NCBI RefSeq assembly: GCF_001563225.1
Contig: NZ_CP014206.1
Span: 2,294,001-2,358,000 of the forward strand
Origin: Pseudodesulfovibrio indicus
GTDB lineage: Bacteria; Desulfobacterota; Desulfovibrionia; Desulfovibrionales; Desulfovibrionaceae
Direction of reading: 5' to 3'
DNA: 64,000 bases
The notes beneath the pieces are model-generated. The model was not told where the DNA came from. It made no database searches and was given only the letters and a program-made list of their open reading frames with translations. This document shows positions 18,120 to 27,329 of the stretch, piece after piece. Every line of letters begins with the position of its first letter. The stretch's first letter is position 1. Made by a program: the position numbers and the translations under genes.

Positions 18120-19695
18120 TTAGGCCTTTTCAGGACCGTGGAGGATGGCCATGACCTCCATGGTGTCCGGCGGGATGGCCGCTTCGCCGCGCGAGGCGTA
18201 CTCCATCTTGGAGACGATGTAGATGGCGGCGAAGGACAGGATCATGACGAACCCGCCGGGGTTGTTGTATTGCAGGAAGTGGGGGAGCATGGACTTGCCG
18301 AGGATCATGGCGAAGGAGCCGACGATGCCGACCACCAGCCCGGCGCAGGCGCCCTTTTCGGTCATCTTCGGCCACCACACGCCCATGACCAGGACGGGGA
18401 AGAAGGTGGAGGCGGCGATGGCGAAGGCCAGTCCCACGAGGATGGCGATCTGCATGGACTCGGCCCAGAACCCGAGGGGAATCCCGAGCAGGCCGACGCC
18501 GATGGAGGCCACGCGGGCCACGGTCACGCGGGACCGTTCGGGCATGTTCGGGTTGAACACGTTGACCACCAGGTCGTGGCCGATGGCCCCGGCGCAGGCG
18601 ATGATCAACCCGGCCACGGTGGACAGGATGGCCGCGAAGGCCCCGGCGACCACGATGCCGAGCAGGATCTGCCCGCCGAAGTACGATCCGGCCACGGGCA
18701 CGGCCAGGTTCTTGCCGTTGTCGGCCAGCCACTGCATCAGGTGCGGGGAGACGCCGAGCGCTTCGCCCTGCAGGAAGACGTAGCGGATGACGTGGCCCAC
18801 GTACGGGCTCAGGATGTAGAACATGCCGATCAGGAAAAGCACGTAGATGACGGTCCTGCGGGCGGCCTTGCCGTCCGGGGCGGTGTAGAAGCGCACCAGG
18901 ATGTGCGGCAGGCCGGCGGTGCCGAACATGAGCGCCAGGAGCAGGGACAGGGTGTCCTTGAGGCTGGTCAGCCAGTAGGCCGGGCTGGTGTAGGCCGCGC
19001 CGTCGAACTCCTTGCCGGAGATGGGAACGGTCCCCTTGAATTCGGACAGGAACTTGACCACGTCGGTGTAGGTGTACCCCTTTATGATGAAGGGGATGAA
19101 GGCCAGCAGGAACATGGCGCCGAACAGGATCCAGAACTGGACCAGCTGGTTGACGGTGGTGGCCTTCATGCCGCCCACGGTGACGTAGAAGGTGATGATG
19201 CAGGCGATGATGATGATGGACGTGGAGTACTCCAGGTTCAGGAGCAGCCCCATGACCTTGCCCGCGCCGAGCATCTGCGGGGCCATGTAGAACAGCGAGA
19301 TGAAGAGCACGCCGACCACGCCGAGGACCCGCGCGCCGCTTGGAGTGGAACCGCTCGGACACGAAGTCGGGCACGGTGTAGCGCCCGAACTTGCGCAGGG
19401 GCGAGGCCAGGAACAGGAGCAGGGCGATGTAGCCCACGAAGAAGCCCAGGGCGTAGATGATGCCGTCGAAGCCGAACAGGAAGGCCACGCCCGCCACGCC
19501 GAGGAACGAGGCGGCGGAGAGGTAGTCCGAGGAGATGGCCGAGGCGTTGATGAAGGAATTGACCTTGCGCCCGGCCAGGTAATAGTCCGCCGAAGTTTTC
19601 TGACTTCGGAACATGAAGGTGGTGACCACGGTGAAGGCCAGCATGCAGCCGATGAGCAGCAGGGCCGTGACCGGTATCTGGTATCCGAGTTCCAT
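18120..19695 (-). pseudogene. VC2705/ActP-type sodium:solute symporter, single-base frameshift
   Basis: The two halves of this gene give a normal SSS-family transporter of about 525 residues with 12-13 membrane segments. The N-terminal half includes SADYYLAGRKVNSFINASAI and GRYTVPDFVSERFHSK; the C-terminal half starts RVLGVVGVLFISLFYMAPQM. One extra base near 19330-19340 puts the halves in different frames, so this reading cannot make the full protein. Homology is clean on both sides, so the lesion is recent or a sequencing error. The small subunit gene lies directly upstream (1-base gap), and a DUF294 nucleotidyltransferase is divergent, the usual neighbours of VC2705-family symporters. The substrate is probably a short organic acid such as acetate (inference). 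Confidence 0.85.
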
Positions 19696-19696
19696 C

Positions 19697-19963
19697 TTAT
19701 TCTCCTTCGACCGCTTCGGCGATCTCGTCTTCTATGGTATTGGCCTTGTTCACGTACCAGATGAACAGTCCCCAGGTGATGGGGTAGATGGCGATGGCCA
19801 CCAGCCAGTAGTGCAGGGGGAATCCCAGGATGCTGACCTTGGATACCGCCGCCCCCGCCAGATAGACGAGCAGGAAGGTGCCGATGACGAAGGCGAAATA
19901 GGGAATGCCGACGCCCAGGGCGAATTTGAGTTGCCGTTTACGAATCCTTTCGATCTGATCCAT
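19697..19963 (-). CDS. Sodium/solute symporter small subunit (DUF4212/DUF485-like)
   Basis: This 88-residue membrane protein has two predicted transmembrane helices (about 15-38 and 49-70), a basic N-terminus (RIRKRQLKF) and an acidic tail (TIEDEIAEAVEGE). Its size, topology and position directly before the large symporter gene match the small subunits that accompany VC2705/ActP-family transporters. The two candidate families, DUF4212 and DUF485, are hard to separate by eye. It is probably required for assembly or regulation of the large subunit. Confidence 0.8.
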   Translation of the reverse strand: MDQIERIRKRQLKFALGVGIPYFAFVIGTFLLVYLAGAAVSKVSILGFPLHYWLVAIAIYPITWGLFIWYVNKANTIEDEIAEAVEGE

Positions 19964-20156
19964 TGTTACCCCCGTTACGGTTTGAAAGTTTGCCGTTGGA
20001 CCCCTTTTAACGTAGTGAAAATGAAGGGTGCATGCGTTTTCAGGTAAGCGGTCAAACTCCTGCGGTCGCGGGAACCCCTCCCGTCGGCCGCGCGGCGAAC
20101 GGGCGTATTCATCCGGTCAACGGTCAACTTTTCGGTCACGGAGCGGGTGTTTGGGC

Positions 20157-21215
20157 ATGGATTTCGACGACAGACCGTCCATGAACGGCGAAAAGTGGGT
20201 TCCGAGCGGGCTTTCGGACGAATTGCTCGTCATGGCCCGCGAGGGTCGGCTGGCGGGCATCCGGCGCACCCGGCTGGAGCTGGTCCGGGACTGGCTGGAC
20301 CGGGGCGCGTCCGCCGAAGAGACCTGCAAGCGTCTGACCCTGCTCAACCGGGACGTGGTCCGGGCGGTGCTGGAGGCCCACGCCCTGGAATACCCCTGGC
20401 TCCGGGAGTGTACCTTCCTGGAGTTCGGCTCCGGCGGGCGCGGGGAACACGTCCCCGGCTCCGACCAGGACAACGGGCTGCTCATTCCGGTCCCGGTGGA
20501 CCCCGACGAGGTGGACGACTGCACCCAGTCCATCGTCCTCGCCCTGGACGGCTCGGGCCTGGCCCTGTGCGAGGGCGGGGTCATGGTCTCCAACCCGGAG
20601 TGGCGCGGCGATTTCGACACCTGGCTGGAGCGGCTGACCAGCTGGCTCGCCAACCCCGCGGAAAAGGGACCCTGGCAGTCCGGCCTGATTCTCGACTTCA
20701 AGGCCCTGTTCGGGGCCGAGGACGAGGTCCGGCGCATGCGCGAGCGGCTGTGGGAGTATGTGCGCACCAAGCCCATCGCCCTGTCCCTGCTCATCCGCGA
20801 GCTGACCGACTACCGGTTGCCGCTGACTTTTTTCGGCGCGTTCGTGACCGAGCGCGAGGGGCGCTGGCAGGGGTTCCTGAACATCAAGAACAGCGTGCTG
20901 GCGCATCTGACCAACAGCGCGCGCATCCTCTCCCTGAAACACGACGTGCACCCGGCCAACACCTGCGAGCGCATCCGCGCCCTGGCCGAGAAGGGGCACG
21001 TCTCCGACCGGCACGGCCAGGCCCTGCTGGACGGCTGGGAATACCTCCAGCGCAAGCGGCTGGAGATCGGCCTGGCCTGCGACCGGGAGGGGATTCCCCC
21101 GCACAATTACGTCAACCCGGCGGCCCTGGACAACGGTGAGCGGCAAGCCCTCAAGGATGCCATCCACGCCGTGGAGAAGCTCGTCCGGCTGGTCCAGGCG
21201 GGCACCGGCCTCTGA
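20157..21215 (+). CDS. DUF294 nucleotidyltransferase-like protein
   Basis: A 352-residue cytoplasmic protein of the GlnD-like nucleotidyltransferase superfamily. The active-site signature GSGGRGEHVPGSDQDNGLL (about residues 99-117) carries the GS and the metal-binding Asp pair. The C-terminal half (about 190-340) is the helical substrate-binding domain (DUF294_C), with ADLTDYRLPLTFFG-like features. The CBS domains found in longer relatives are missing. It is divergent from the symporter small-subunit gene, and such proteins are repeatedly found beside VC2705-type symporters, which suggests it senses or regulates that transporter. ATG 20157 is chosen because upstream in-frame sequence has no family character. 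Confidence 0.82.
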   Translation: MDFDDRPSMNGEKWVPSGLSDELLVMAREGRLAGIRRTRLELVRDWLDRGASAEETCKRLTLLNRDVVRAVLEAHALEYPWLRECTFLEFGSGGRGEHVPGSDQDNGLLIPVPVDPDEVDDCTQSIVLALDGSGLALCEGGVMVSNPEWRGDFDTWLERLTSWLANPAEKGPWQSGLILDFKALFGAEDEVRRMRERLWEYVRTKPIALSLLIRELTDYRLPLTFFGAFVTEREGRWQGFLNIKNSVLAHLTNSARILSLKHDVHPANTCERIRALAEKGHVSDRHGQALLDGWEYLQRKRLEIGLACDREGIPPHNYVNPAALDNGERQALKDAIHAVEKLVRLVQAGTGL

Positions 21216-21295
21216 TTCGGCTCCCTTTTTGCAATACCATGCTGTCCCGCCGTTTTTTCGACGGGGGCTGCCTTCATGTATAAGGAATAAGGATC

Positions 21296-22846
21296 GTGAA
21301 CGTCCTGATCATCAACCTGACCCGCTTCGGCGACCTGATCCAGACCCAGCCCGTGATCACCGGCTTTCGCAGCCGGGGCGCGCGCGTGGGGCTGGCCTGC
21401 CTGTCCAACTTCGCCTCGGCGGCCACGCTGCTGGACGGGGTGGACCGCGTCTTCCCGCTGAACGGGGCTGGGCTGCTCGCCGCGCTGGACGGCGACTGGC
21501 GGCTGGCCGTGCGCGACGTCGCGGCCTACCGGCAGGAGATTTTTGCGGCGTTCACGCCGGACCTGACCGTGAACCTGACCCCGTCCGTGGCCTCGCGGCT
21601 GTTGGCCTTCGACCTCACCCCGGCCTCCGGCCGGACCGCGGGGTTCTCCGTGGACGAGTTCGGCTTCAACGCCGACACCTCCTCCTGGGCCGCGTTCCTC
21701 CAGATGGCGGGGGCCAACCGGGGTGCCAGCCCGTTCAACGTCTGCGACCTGTTCCGCCGGGCCGCCGGGCTGGACCGGGAGGGCAACTCCCTGGCCCTGG
21801 CCGCGCCAGCCCCCGAGGCGCAGGCCCAGGCGACAGAGCTGCTGCCGGACTGCGATCACGGGTACGCCGCCCTGCAACTGGGGGCGAGCGAGGACCGGCG
21901 GCGCTGGCCGGTCGCCCACTTCATCGAGACCGCGCGCAGGCTTCACGAGCGATACGGCCTGACCCCGGTGCTGTTGGGGACAAAGGGCGAGCGCGCGCTG
22001 GGCGAGCGGTTCGCGGCGGGCGCGGACTTCCCCCACCTGAATCTCATGGGCGCCACCTCCCTGACCGGGCTGGCCGGCGTCCTGACCCGCTGCCGCCTGC
22101 TGCTGACCAACGACACCGGGACCATGCACCTGGCCGCCGGGTTGGGCGTGCCGCTGTGCGCGGTCTTCCTGGCCACGGCACAGCCCTGGGACACCGGGCC
22201 GTACCGGGCGGGCAACATCTGCCTGGAACCGGACATGGACTGCCATCCCTGCGAGTTCGGCAGGGAGTGCCCCAACCATGAGGCGTGCCGCGAGGCGGTC
22301 ACCCCGGAGGCCATGTTCCGCTGCGCAGCGTCCCTGCTGGACGGGACCGACCCCGATCCCGCGCCCGGCGCGAGGCTGTGGCGTACCCGCACCGCGCCGG
22401 ACGGGTTCATGGAGCTGGCCCCGCTCTCCGGCCACGATGCAACGGACCGGGCCGCCTGGATCGCGGTCCAGCGTGAGCACTTCCGGTCCTTCCTCGACTC
22501 GGTTCCGGGCAACGGCCCCACCGGGACGGGCGCCAAGCTCGGCCCGGCCATGCGTGAGCGGCTGTCCAAAACTTTGACGACCGCGCGGGACATGCTTTTC
22601 CTGCTGCGACAGCAGGGCATGCTCCTGGCGACCAACCCGCGTCCCCAGGCCAAGACCAAGTTCCTGGCCTCCTGGCAGCGGTTCCAAAATATCCTTTCTT
22701 CGGATAATAGCTTGAAAGTTATTGCATTATTGTGGATGTTCGAGAGCCAACGGAACGGCGAGGACCTGGCCTCTTTGCTGGGCGTGGCCGAGCGCCACGG
22801 AGCGCTTCTGGACGCGCTCCTGGCTGAAGTTGCCGTATCGGCATGA
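21296..22846 (+). CDS. Glycosyltransferase family 9 (heptosyltransferase-like) with C-terminal extension
   Basis: A 516-residue protein begins with the GT9 hallmark MNVLIINLTRFGDLIQTQP. The sugar-nucleotide site includes LQLGASEDRRRWPVAHFIE and TNDTGTMHLAAGLGVPLCAVF. A Cys-rich segment after it (DCHPCEFGRECPNHEAC) is common in this subgroup. Residues from about 365 on are an extra helical domain not seen in LPS heptosyltransferases of about 350 residues. A short AT-rich patch (22683-22745) interrupts otherwise GC-rich codon use. Start GTG 21296 follows AAGGA. It overlaps nothing downstream but is 65 bases from the next gene. The sugar acceptor is unknown; LPS core or flagellar glycosylation are both possible. 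Confidence 0.85.
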   Translation: MNVLIINLTRFGDLIQTQPVITGFRSRGARVGLACLSNFASAATLLDGVDRVFPLNGAGLLAALDGDWRLAVRDVAAYRQEIFAAFTPDLTVNLTPSVASRLLAFDLTPASGRTAGFSVDEFGFNADTSSWAAFLQMAGANRGASPFNVCDLFRRAAGLDREGNSLALAAPAPEAQAQATELLPDCDHGYAALQLGASEDRRRWPVAHFIETARRLHERYGLTPVLLGTKGERALGERFAAGADFPHLNLMGATSLTGLAGVLTRCRLLLTNDTGTMHLAAGLGVPLCAVFLATAQPWDTGPYRAGNICLEPDMDCHPCEFGRECPNHEACREAVTPEAMFRCAASLLDGTDPDPAPGARLWRTRTAPDGFMELAPLSGHDATDRAAWIAVQREHFRSFLDSVPGNGPTGTGAKLGPAMRERLSKTLTTARDMLFLLRQQGMLLATNPRPQAKTKFLASWQRFQNILSSDNSLKVIALLWMFESQRNGEDLASLLGVAERHGALLDALLAEVAVSA

Positions 22847-22911
22847 ATTTTGAAAGTCCCGGGGAACACCGGTTCAATCGGCAAATTTTATCCACTCGCG
22901 GAGGAGATCAA

Positions 22912-23515
22912 ATGATCATCATAGACGGAAAACAGTACGACATCGGCGCCCAGAACTTCGAAAACCTGGAGCAGGTCTTCAACAAGGTGGTCGAGGACGG
23001 GCATCTTGAGGACCGCATCGTGACCGACGTCATGGTCAACAACGAGCCGTTCACCGAAATTTATCCCCACCAGGCCGAGGACATCGAGATGGCCGAGGTG
23101 GAGTCCGTGGAGATCACCACCATGGCCACCGACGACATGGCCGTGGAGATCACCCTGGAGCTGTACAAGGTCGTGAACATCATGAGCGAGGGCGGCAAGC
23201 GCGTGGCGGCCCTGTTCCGCCAGGCCGACGACGCCGAAGCCCTGGAGACCTACCAGGACCTCATCGACGTCATGCGCAACTTCCTGAACATGATCGGCAT
23301 CCTGCGCGACGAGTACTCCCTCAAGGACAACGAGGCGTACCTGGAGAGCGCCGAGGAGTTCAACGACATGTTCACCGAGATGAGCACAGTGCTGGAGAAC
23401 GAGGACTGGATCCTGCTGGCCGACACTGCTCGAATACGAATTCCTGCCCGCGGTGGAGAAATGGAAAAAGGTCATCAAGTTCCTTCGCGACGACATCCGC
23501 AAGAACAAGAAGTAG
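22912..23515 (+). pseudogene. Hypothetical acidic helical protein, frameshifted near its 3' end
   Basis: The gene starts at ATG 22912, 7 bases after GGAGGAG, and encodes an acidic, mostly helical protein of about 200 residues (MIIIDGKQYDIGAQNFENLE at the start). At 23425 an extra A after the Asp codon breaks the frame. Removing it restores LLEYEFLPAVEKWKKVIKFL and a stop at 23513-23515. As written, the frame runs on into the following gene and would produce a 343-residue fusion. I take the fusion as an artefact because the next gene has its own start 2 bases after this stop. No function is recognised. Confidence 0.65.
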
Positions 23516-23517
23516 AT

Positions 23518-23874
23518 ATGTCGGAGCGCAGCAGGATGCTGGACGAAGCCATGTCCATCGGCCGCCGGGAACTCGATTCCCTGGTGGCGGGGGATGTGTA
23601 CGAGGCCGAGAAGTTCGCCCGGACCAGGGAGCAGATCCTGGACGAGGTGGTGTTCGGCCTGTCCAGGGAGAACCTTGCGTTGCTGGCCGACAAGCTTGTG
23701 GAGATGAAATCTCTGCACGACAAGATTACCGGTGAAGCGAGGAGGCTCAGGGAGACCCTGGGCAACGACCTCAAGAGCATGAAGAAACAGAACCGCCGCA
23801 TCGCGGGCTACAGCTTCGGCGCGGGCAACGTGCCCCGGCTGGCCAAGGAGCGGTTCGTGAACAAGAAAGGCTGA
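23518..23874 (+). CDS. Helical hypothetical protein (FlgN/FliT-like in appearance)
   Basis: This 118-residue, highly charged, helical protein begins MSERSRMLDEAMSIGRRELD and continues with long heptad-like helices (KLVEMKSLHDKITGEARRLR), ending in a basic segment AKERFVNKKG. The size and helical-bundle pattern resemble flagellar export chaperones such as FlgN or FliT, but there are no flagellar genes in the window, so this is weak. Its ATG is 2 bases after the preceding stop. A strong terminator follows. Confidence 0.7.
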   Translation: MSERSRMLDEAMSIGRRELDSLVAGDVYEAEKFARTREQILDEVVFGLSRENLALLADKLVEMKSLHDKITGEARRLRETLGNDLKSMKKQNRRIAGYSFGAGNVPRLAKERFVNKKG

Positions 23875-23895
23875 TCTTCCGGCCGACGAGTATCC

Positions 23896-23923
23896 AGCCC
23901 CGGTCCCCGGACCGGGGCTTTTT
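23896..23923 (+). terminator. Intrinsic terminator
   Basis: AGCCCCGGTC (23896-23905) and GACCGGGGCT (23910-23919) form a perfect 10-bp stem with loop CCCG, running into TTTTT. It lies 21 bases after the stop of the helical protein gene and ends that transcript. Confidence 0.88.
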
Positions 23924-24034
23924 CGCGTCCGCGTTTCGGGGTCGCGGGACGAAAGATTTGACTACGGGGCCGATTCGGGCCATTGACAGTTGTCCCTCCG
24001 GGGGACCTTTCACAGACCATTCAACGGGATCGCC

Positions 24035-25096
24035 ATGCTCATCGCTTTCGTCAACTCCACGCGCAAATGGGGCGGGGTCAAGACCTGGACCGTGGACTAT
24101 GTCCGCGAGCTGATCGCTCGCGGCCACACGGCCAGCGCCTACGCGCGGCAGGAGGTCTTTGTGGAGGCGTTGCGCGGCGTGGGCGCGGAGGCCCGACGCG
24201 CCGGGTTCGGGTTCGACTTCAACCCGGTGAGCATCGGCCGGTTCATGGCCGCCTTCCGGCGCACCCGCCCGGACGTGGTGGTCTGCAACGTGGGCAAGGA
24301 CATGAACATCGGCGGCGTGGCCGCCCGACTGCTCGGCATCCCGGTGATCCAGCGCGTGGGCATGCCCCGCGACATGGTGGCCGAACCGAAGCTCGTCCTG
24401 CTCCTGAAATTCATCCGTCCCTGGATGCTCTGCCCCAGCCGGAGCGTGGCCAACGGCGTCCTCAAGGAGCTGCCGTTCATCCCGCGGGAGCGGGTCAAGA
24501 TCATCCGCAACGCCAAGCGCCCGGCCGTCGACATCCGGCCCGTCCAGCCCGGCCCGCTCAAGCTCATCTCCACCAGCCAGGTCAACCACGACAAGGGCCA
24601 CGCCTTTGTGCTGGACGCCCTGGAGACTTTCCCGGCCGGGTCGTTCCGCTACGATGTGGTGGGTACGGGCGGGGTCCTGGATGCGCTCCGGGAGCGCTAC
24701 CGGGCCATGGAGGCGCGCGGCGACCTGTTCTGGCACGGCTTTTCGACCGAGGTGGCCGAACACCTGGCCGGTGCGGACGTGTTCCTGCTGCCCTCCATGA
24801 GCGAAGGCATGCCCAACTCCCTGCTGGAGGCCATGGCCGCCGGACTGATTCCCGTGTCGCGGGATATCGGCGGGGTGCGTGAAATCTGGCCCGATTCCCT
24901 GGACGACTTCCTGGTGGAGACCGAGGGCGGAGCCGAAGCGTTTCGCGTGCGCCTGGAGCGGCTGCTGGCCATGGAGCCGGCACGGCTCGACGGTCTGAAA
25001 CGGGCCAGCCTGGACGCTTGCCGGTCCGGGTTCAACCTCGTGGACCGGGTGGACGAGTTCGAGCGCTGGGTGCGCCGGGATATTCTCGGCGGGTAG
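24035..25096 (+). CDS. Glycosyltransferase family 4 (GT-B)
   Basis: A 353-residue cytoplasmic glycosyltransferase. The N-terminal acceptor domain contains STRKWGGVKTW, and the C-terminal donor domain carries STSQVNHDKGHAFVLDALE and the family E-x7-E motif within SMSEGMPNSLLEAMAAGLIP. ATG 24035 is chosen because the upstream in-frame TTG at 23990 adds residues with no family match. It stands alone between a terminator and the convergent PilZ gene. Donor and acceptor sugars are not predictable. Confidence 0.85.
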   Translation: MLIAFVNSTRKWGGVKTWTVDYVRELIARGHTASAYARQEVFVEALRGVGAEARRAGFGFDFNPVSIGRFMAAFRRTRPDVVVCNVGKDMNIGGVAARLLGIPVIQRVGMPRDMVAEPKLVLLLKFIRPWMLCPSRSVANGVLKELPFIPRERVKIIRNAKRPAVDIRPVQPGPLKLISTSQVNHDKGHAFVLDALETFPAGSFRYDVVGTGGVLDALRERYRAMEARGDLFWHGFSTEVAEHLAGADVFLLPSMSEGMPNSLLEAMAAGLIPVSRDIGGVREIWPDSLDDFLVETEGGAEAFRVRLERLLAMEPARLDGLKRASLDACRSGFNLVDRVDEFERWVRRDILGG

Positions 25097-25105
25097 CCGC
25101 TTCCC

Positions 25106-26032
25106 CTACAGATTGATCCAATTCAGGCGGCCTGACTCCCGGTCGCTCACGGCGGTGGCCGTGAACTCGATGCCCAGGCGCGTGAAGCCGGGGCGTCCTT
25201 CTTCCATGGACCGGACCGCCCCCGCATACCAGAAGGGCCTGAAGGTCTTTTCCTTGAAATTGAACATGAACAGGTTGAGGACCACCGGGGTCTCGGGCGC
25301 GCAGGTCTCGGGAACCAGCCGGTTGAGCACGGACAGGCCGATGCCGCCGTCCGAGATGTTGATGACCGCGTTGGCCCCCTGGTCGGGCGAGTTGGTCGAG
25401 AAGGAATTGACCGCGATGTCCGGGGCGGCGTCCTCGAAGGCGACCTCGGCGGTCTCTGGCGCGGCGGCCCACAGCTTGACCCGCATGAACTGCTGGTCGG
25501 CCACGCGCTTGCGCTGGTGCTTGCGGCGCGGGATCAGGGCGTAGTCCGTGGGACCGGCCAGGACCAGCCGTTCCGGGTTGCGCCCCTGGCGGTCCGATTC
25601 CACCAGGGTGGCGGTGAAGGAGTTGATGCGCCCGTCGCGGGTCTTCATGGGCGCGAACACGCAGACCAGGTCGGAGCCGGGCCGGGTGCGGATGACGTCG
25701 AGCCGCTCTATGATCTCGCACTTGATCTTCCCGGATTTGGCCGAGGTGATCACGCAACGAACGGACACGACCTCGTCGTCCGGCCCGGCCAGCACGTCCA
25801 GGACCACGCCGCGTTCCTGCAGGGTGCGCGGGATGGAGGTCCGGGTGGACGGGGAGTTGCGCTTGGGGCGGCGCAGCAGCCGCAGGCCGAGCAGCAGCAG
25901 GAGCAGGGCGAGCACGCCCAGCACCCCGGCCGCCGCATAGCGCAGGAGGTCCGGGTTCGCGCCGGGGGCGAGGAGGTCGGCGAGCAGGGAGAGCTGCTCC
26001 CGCAGGGAGTTGACGAGTTGCTGAAAATCCAT
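25106..26032 (-). CDS. Membrane-anchored PilZ (c-di-GMP-binding) protein
   Basis: This 308-residue protein has one N-terminal transmembrane helix (about 32-54, AAGVLGVLALLLLLLGLRLL) and a cytoplasmic region. The C-terminal PilZ domain is supported by the RxxxR-type motif in PRRKHQRKRV and the partner motif NISDGGIGLSV. The middle domain (about 70-175) resembles the YcgR-N/PilZN-like beta domains. It should couple c-di-GMP to an envelope process. It follows the lytic transglycosylase gene after 12 bases, so cell-wall remodelling is the contextual guess. Confidence 0.85.
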   Translation of the reverse strand: MDFQQLVNSLREQLSLLADLLAPGANPDLLRYAAAGVLGVLALLLLLLGLRLLRRPKRNSPSTRTSIPRTLQERGVVLDVLAGPDDEVVSVRCVITSAKSGKIKCEIIERLDVIRTRPGSDLVCVFAPMKTRDGRINSFTATLVESDRQGRNPERLVLAGPTDYALIPRRKHQRKRVADQQFMRVKLWAAAPETAEVAFEDAAPDIAVNSFSTNSPDQGANAVINISDGGIGLSVLNRLVPETCAPETPVVLNLFMFNFKEKTFRPFWYAGAVRSMEEGRPGFTRLGIEFTATAVSDRESGRLNWINL

Positions 26033-26044
26033 GATCTGCCGTGA

Positions 26045-27211
26045 CTAGAAGTTGACGAATTGCTTCTTGGCTTCAAGAACCTTGCCAAGATAGCGCCGGG
26101 TCTCGGCGTGGGGAAGGTTGGCGCGCAGGGTCTCGTAGACCTCGCCGGGCGGCAGCCCGTTGATCTTCCGGGCCGCCCTTGTCCTGTCCTTGTCGAAGGT
26201 CCGCAGCACGGACCCGGCCCCGCCGTTGTATCCGGCGATGACGCAGTATTCGCGGGACACCGGGTCCTTCACCTCGCCCAGGAACCGGGTGTCCAGCAGG
26301 TGCAGGTAGGCGGTCCCGTAGGTCACGTTGTGGGGCGGCTCGAACAGGAATTCGCGCGTGGGCTCGCCCGCCTTGTTGTTCAGGAACCGATACACGTCGC
26401 TGCCCGCCGTGGCCGGGACCACCTGCATCAGCCCCACGGCCATTGCCGAGCTGACCGCGAACGGGTTGAAGTCCGACTCCACCACCATGATGGCGTAGAT
26501 CAGATTGCGGCTGATGTCGAACCGTTCGGCCGCCCCTTCCACCAGCTCGCGGTATTTGGCCGCGCGGATGTTCAGGTGATCCCTGACCATGGGGAAGGTC
26601 ACGGAGCGGGCGGTCTTGCCCTTGACCTTGCGGGTCTTGAGCGCCGTACCGATGAGGTGATCGGCGTACCGCCCGGCCCGCCACTCCCAGCGGATGTCGT
26701 GGCCGTCCGTGTCCTTGACCTCGCCGAGCAGGAAGGGCGTGTCGCCGAGTTTGACGGTCTTGGCCGAATAGAGGTCCACGGCGCGCGGGTCGCCGGGGGT
26801 GAGCAGGGTGGTGACGATGGCGTTGCGCAGGCTCTTTTCCGGGGTTTCCTGGTCCACGGTCTCCACGGTGACGACTCCGGCGTCGAAGTCCACGCTCGCC
26901 CTGGACAGGTAGTTCTGGGTGTATTTGACGTACTGCTTCGGCTCCGGCACCCGCGCGTCCTTCTCGCCCCAGACGCCGGTCACCGCCTTGACGAAGGTCT
27001 CGACCAGCTTCTGGAAGTTCTTCAGGTCGCTGCCGATGGCGGCTGGGTTGGTGGCGTAGCCGATGGCCTTGTCCCGGGCCAGGGCCTCCGCCGCTGCCGC
27101 CGGATTGCCGGTGGCCGCTGCACGGGCTATGCGCACGGCGTCGTACCGGGAGCAGGAGGCCGCCAGGATGAGGGACAGGAAGAGCGGGAGCAGTGCGAGG
27201 GTTCGTGTCAT
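26045..27211 (-). CDS. MltC-like membrane-bound lytic murein transglycosylase
   Basis: A 388-residue lipoprotein. I chose the ATG at 27211, which gives the lipoprotein signal TRTLALLPLFLSLILAASC (lipobox AASC). Longer readings upstream lack sense. The N-terminal half matches the MltC N-terminal domain (KNFQKLVETFVKAVTGVWGE, KQYVKYTQNYLSRASVDF). The C-terminal half is an SLT domain with catalytic Glu in MVVESDFNPFAVS and the following AMAVGLMQVVP. It cleaves the MurNAc-GlcNAc bond of peptidoglycan at the outer membrane. A PilZ gene follows in the same direction. Confidence 0.9.
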   Translation of the reverse strand: MTRTLALLPLFLSLILAASCSRYDAVRIARAAATGNPAAAAEALARDKAIGYATNPAAIGSDLKNFQKLVETFVKAVTGVWGEKDARVPEPKQYVKYTQNYLSRASVDFDAGVVTVETVDQETPEKSLRNAIVTTLLTPGDPRAVDLYSAKTVKLGDTPFLLGEVKDTDGHDIRWEWRAGRYADHLIGTALKTRKVKGKTARSVTFPMVRDHLNIRAAKYRELVEGAAERFDISRNLIYAIMVVESDFNPFAVSSAMAVGLMQVVPATAGSDVYRFLNNKAGEPTREFLFEPPHNVTYGTAYLHLLDTRFLGEVKDPVSREYCVIAGYNGGAGSVLRTFDKDRTRAARKINGLPPGEVYETLRANLPHAETRRYLGKVLEAKKQFVNF

Positions 27212-27329
27212 TTCTTTGTGATGATAATTATAATTGACAGTTTTGAACAGGAACATAGTGTCCGCCAAATTATAAAGTCGAATCATCACATGTTCAACCA
27301 AGTGCATCATTCTGCACCAAGGATTTCCC

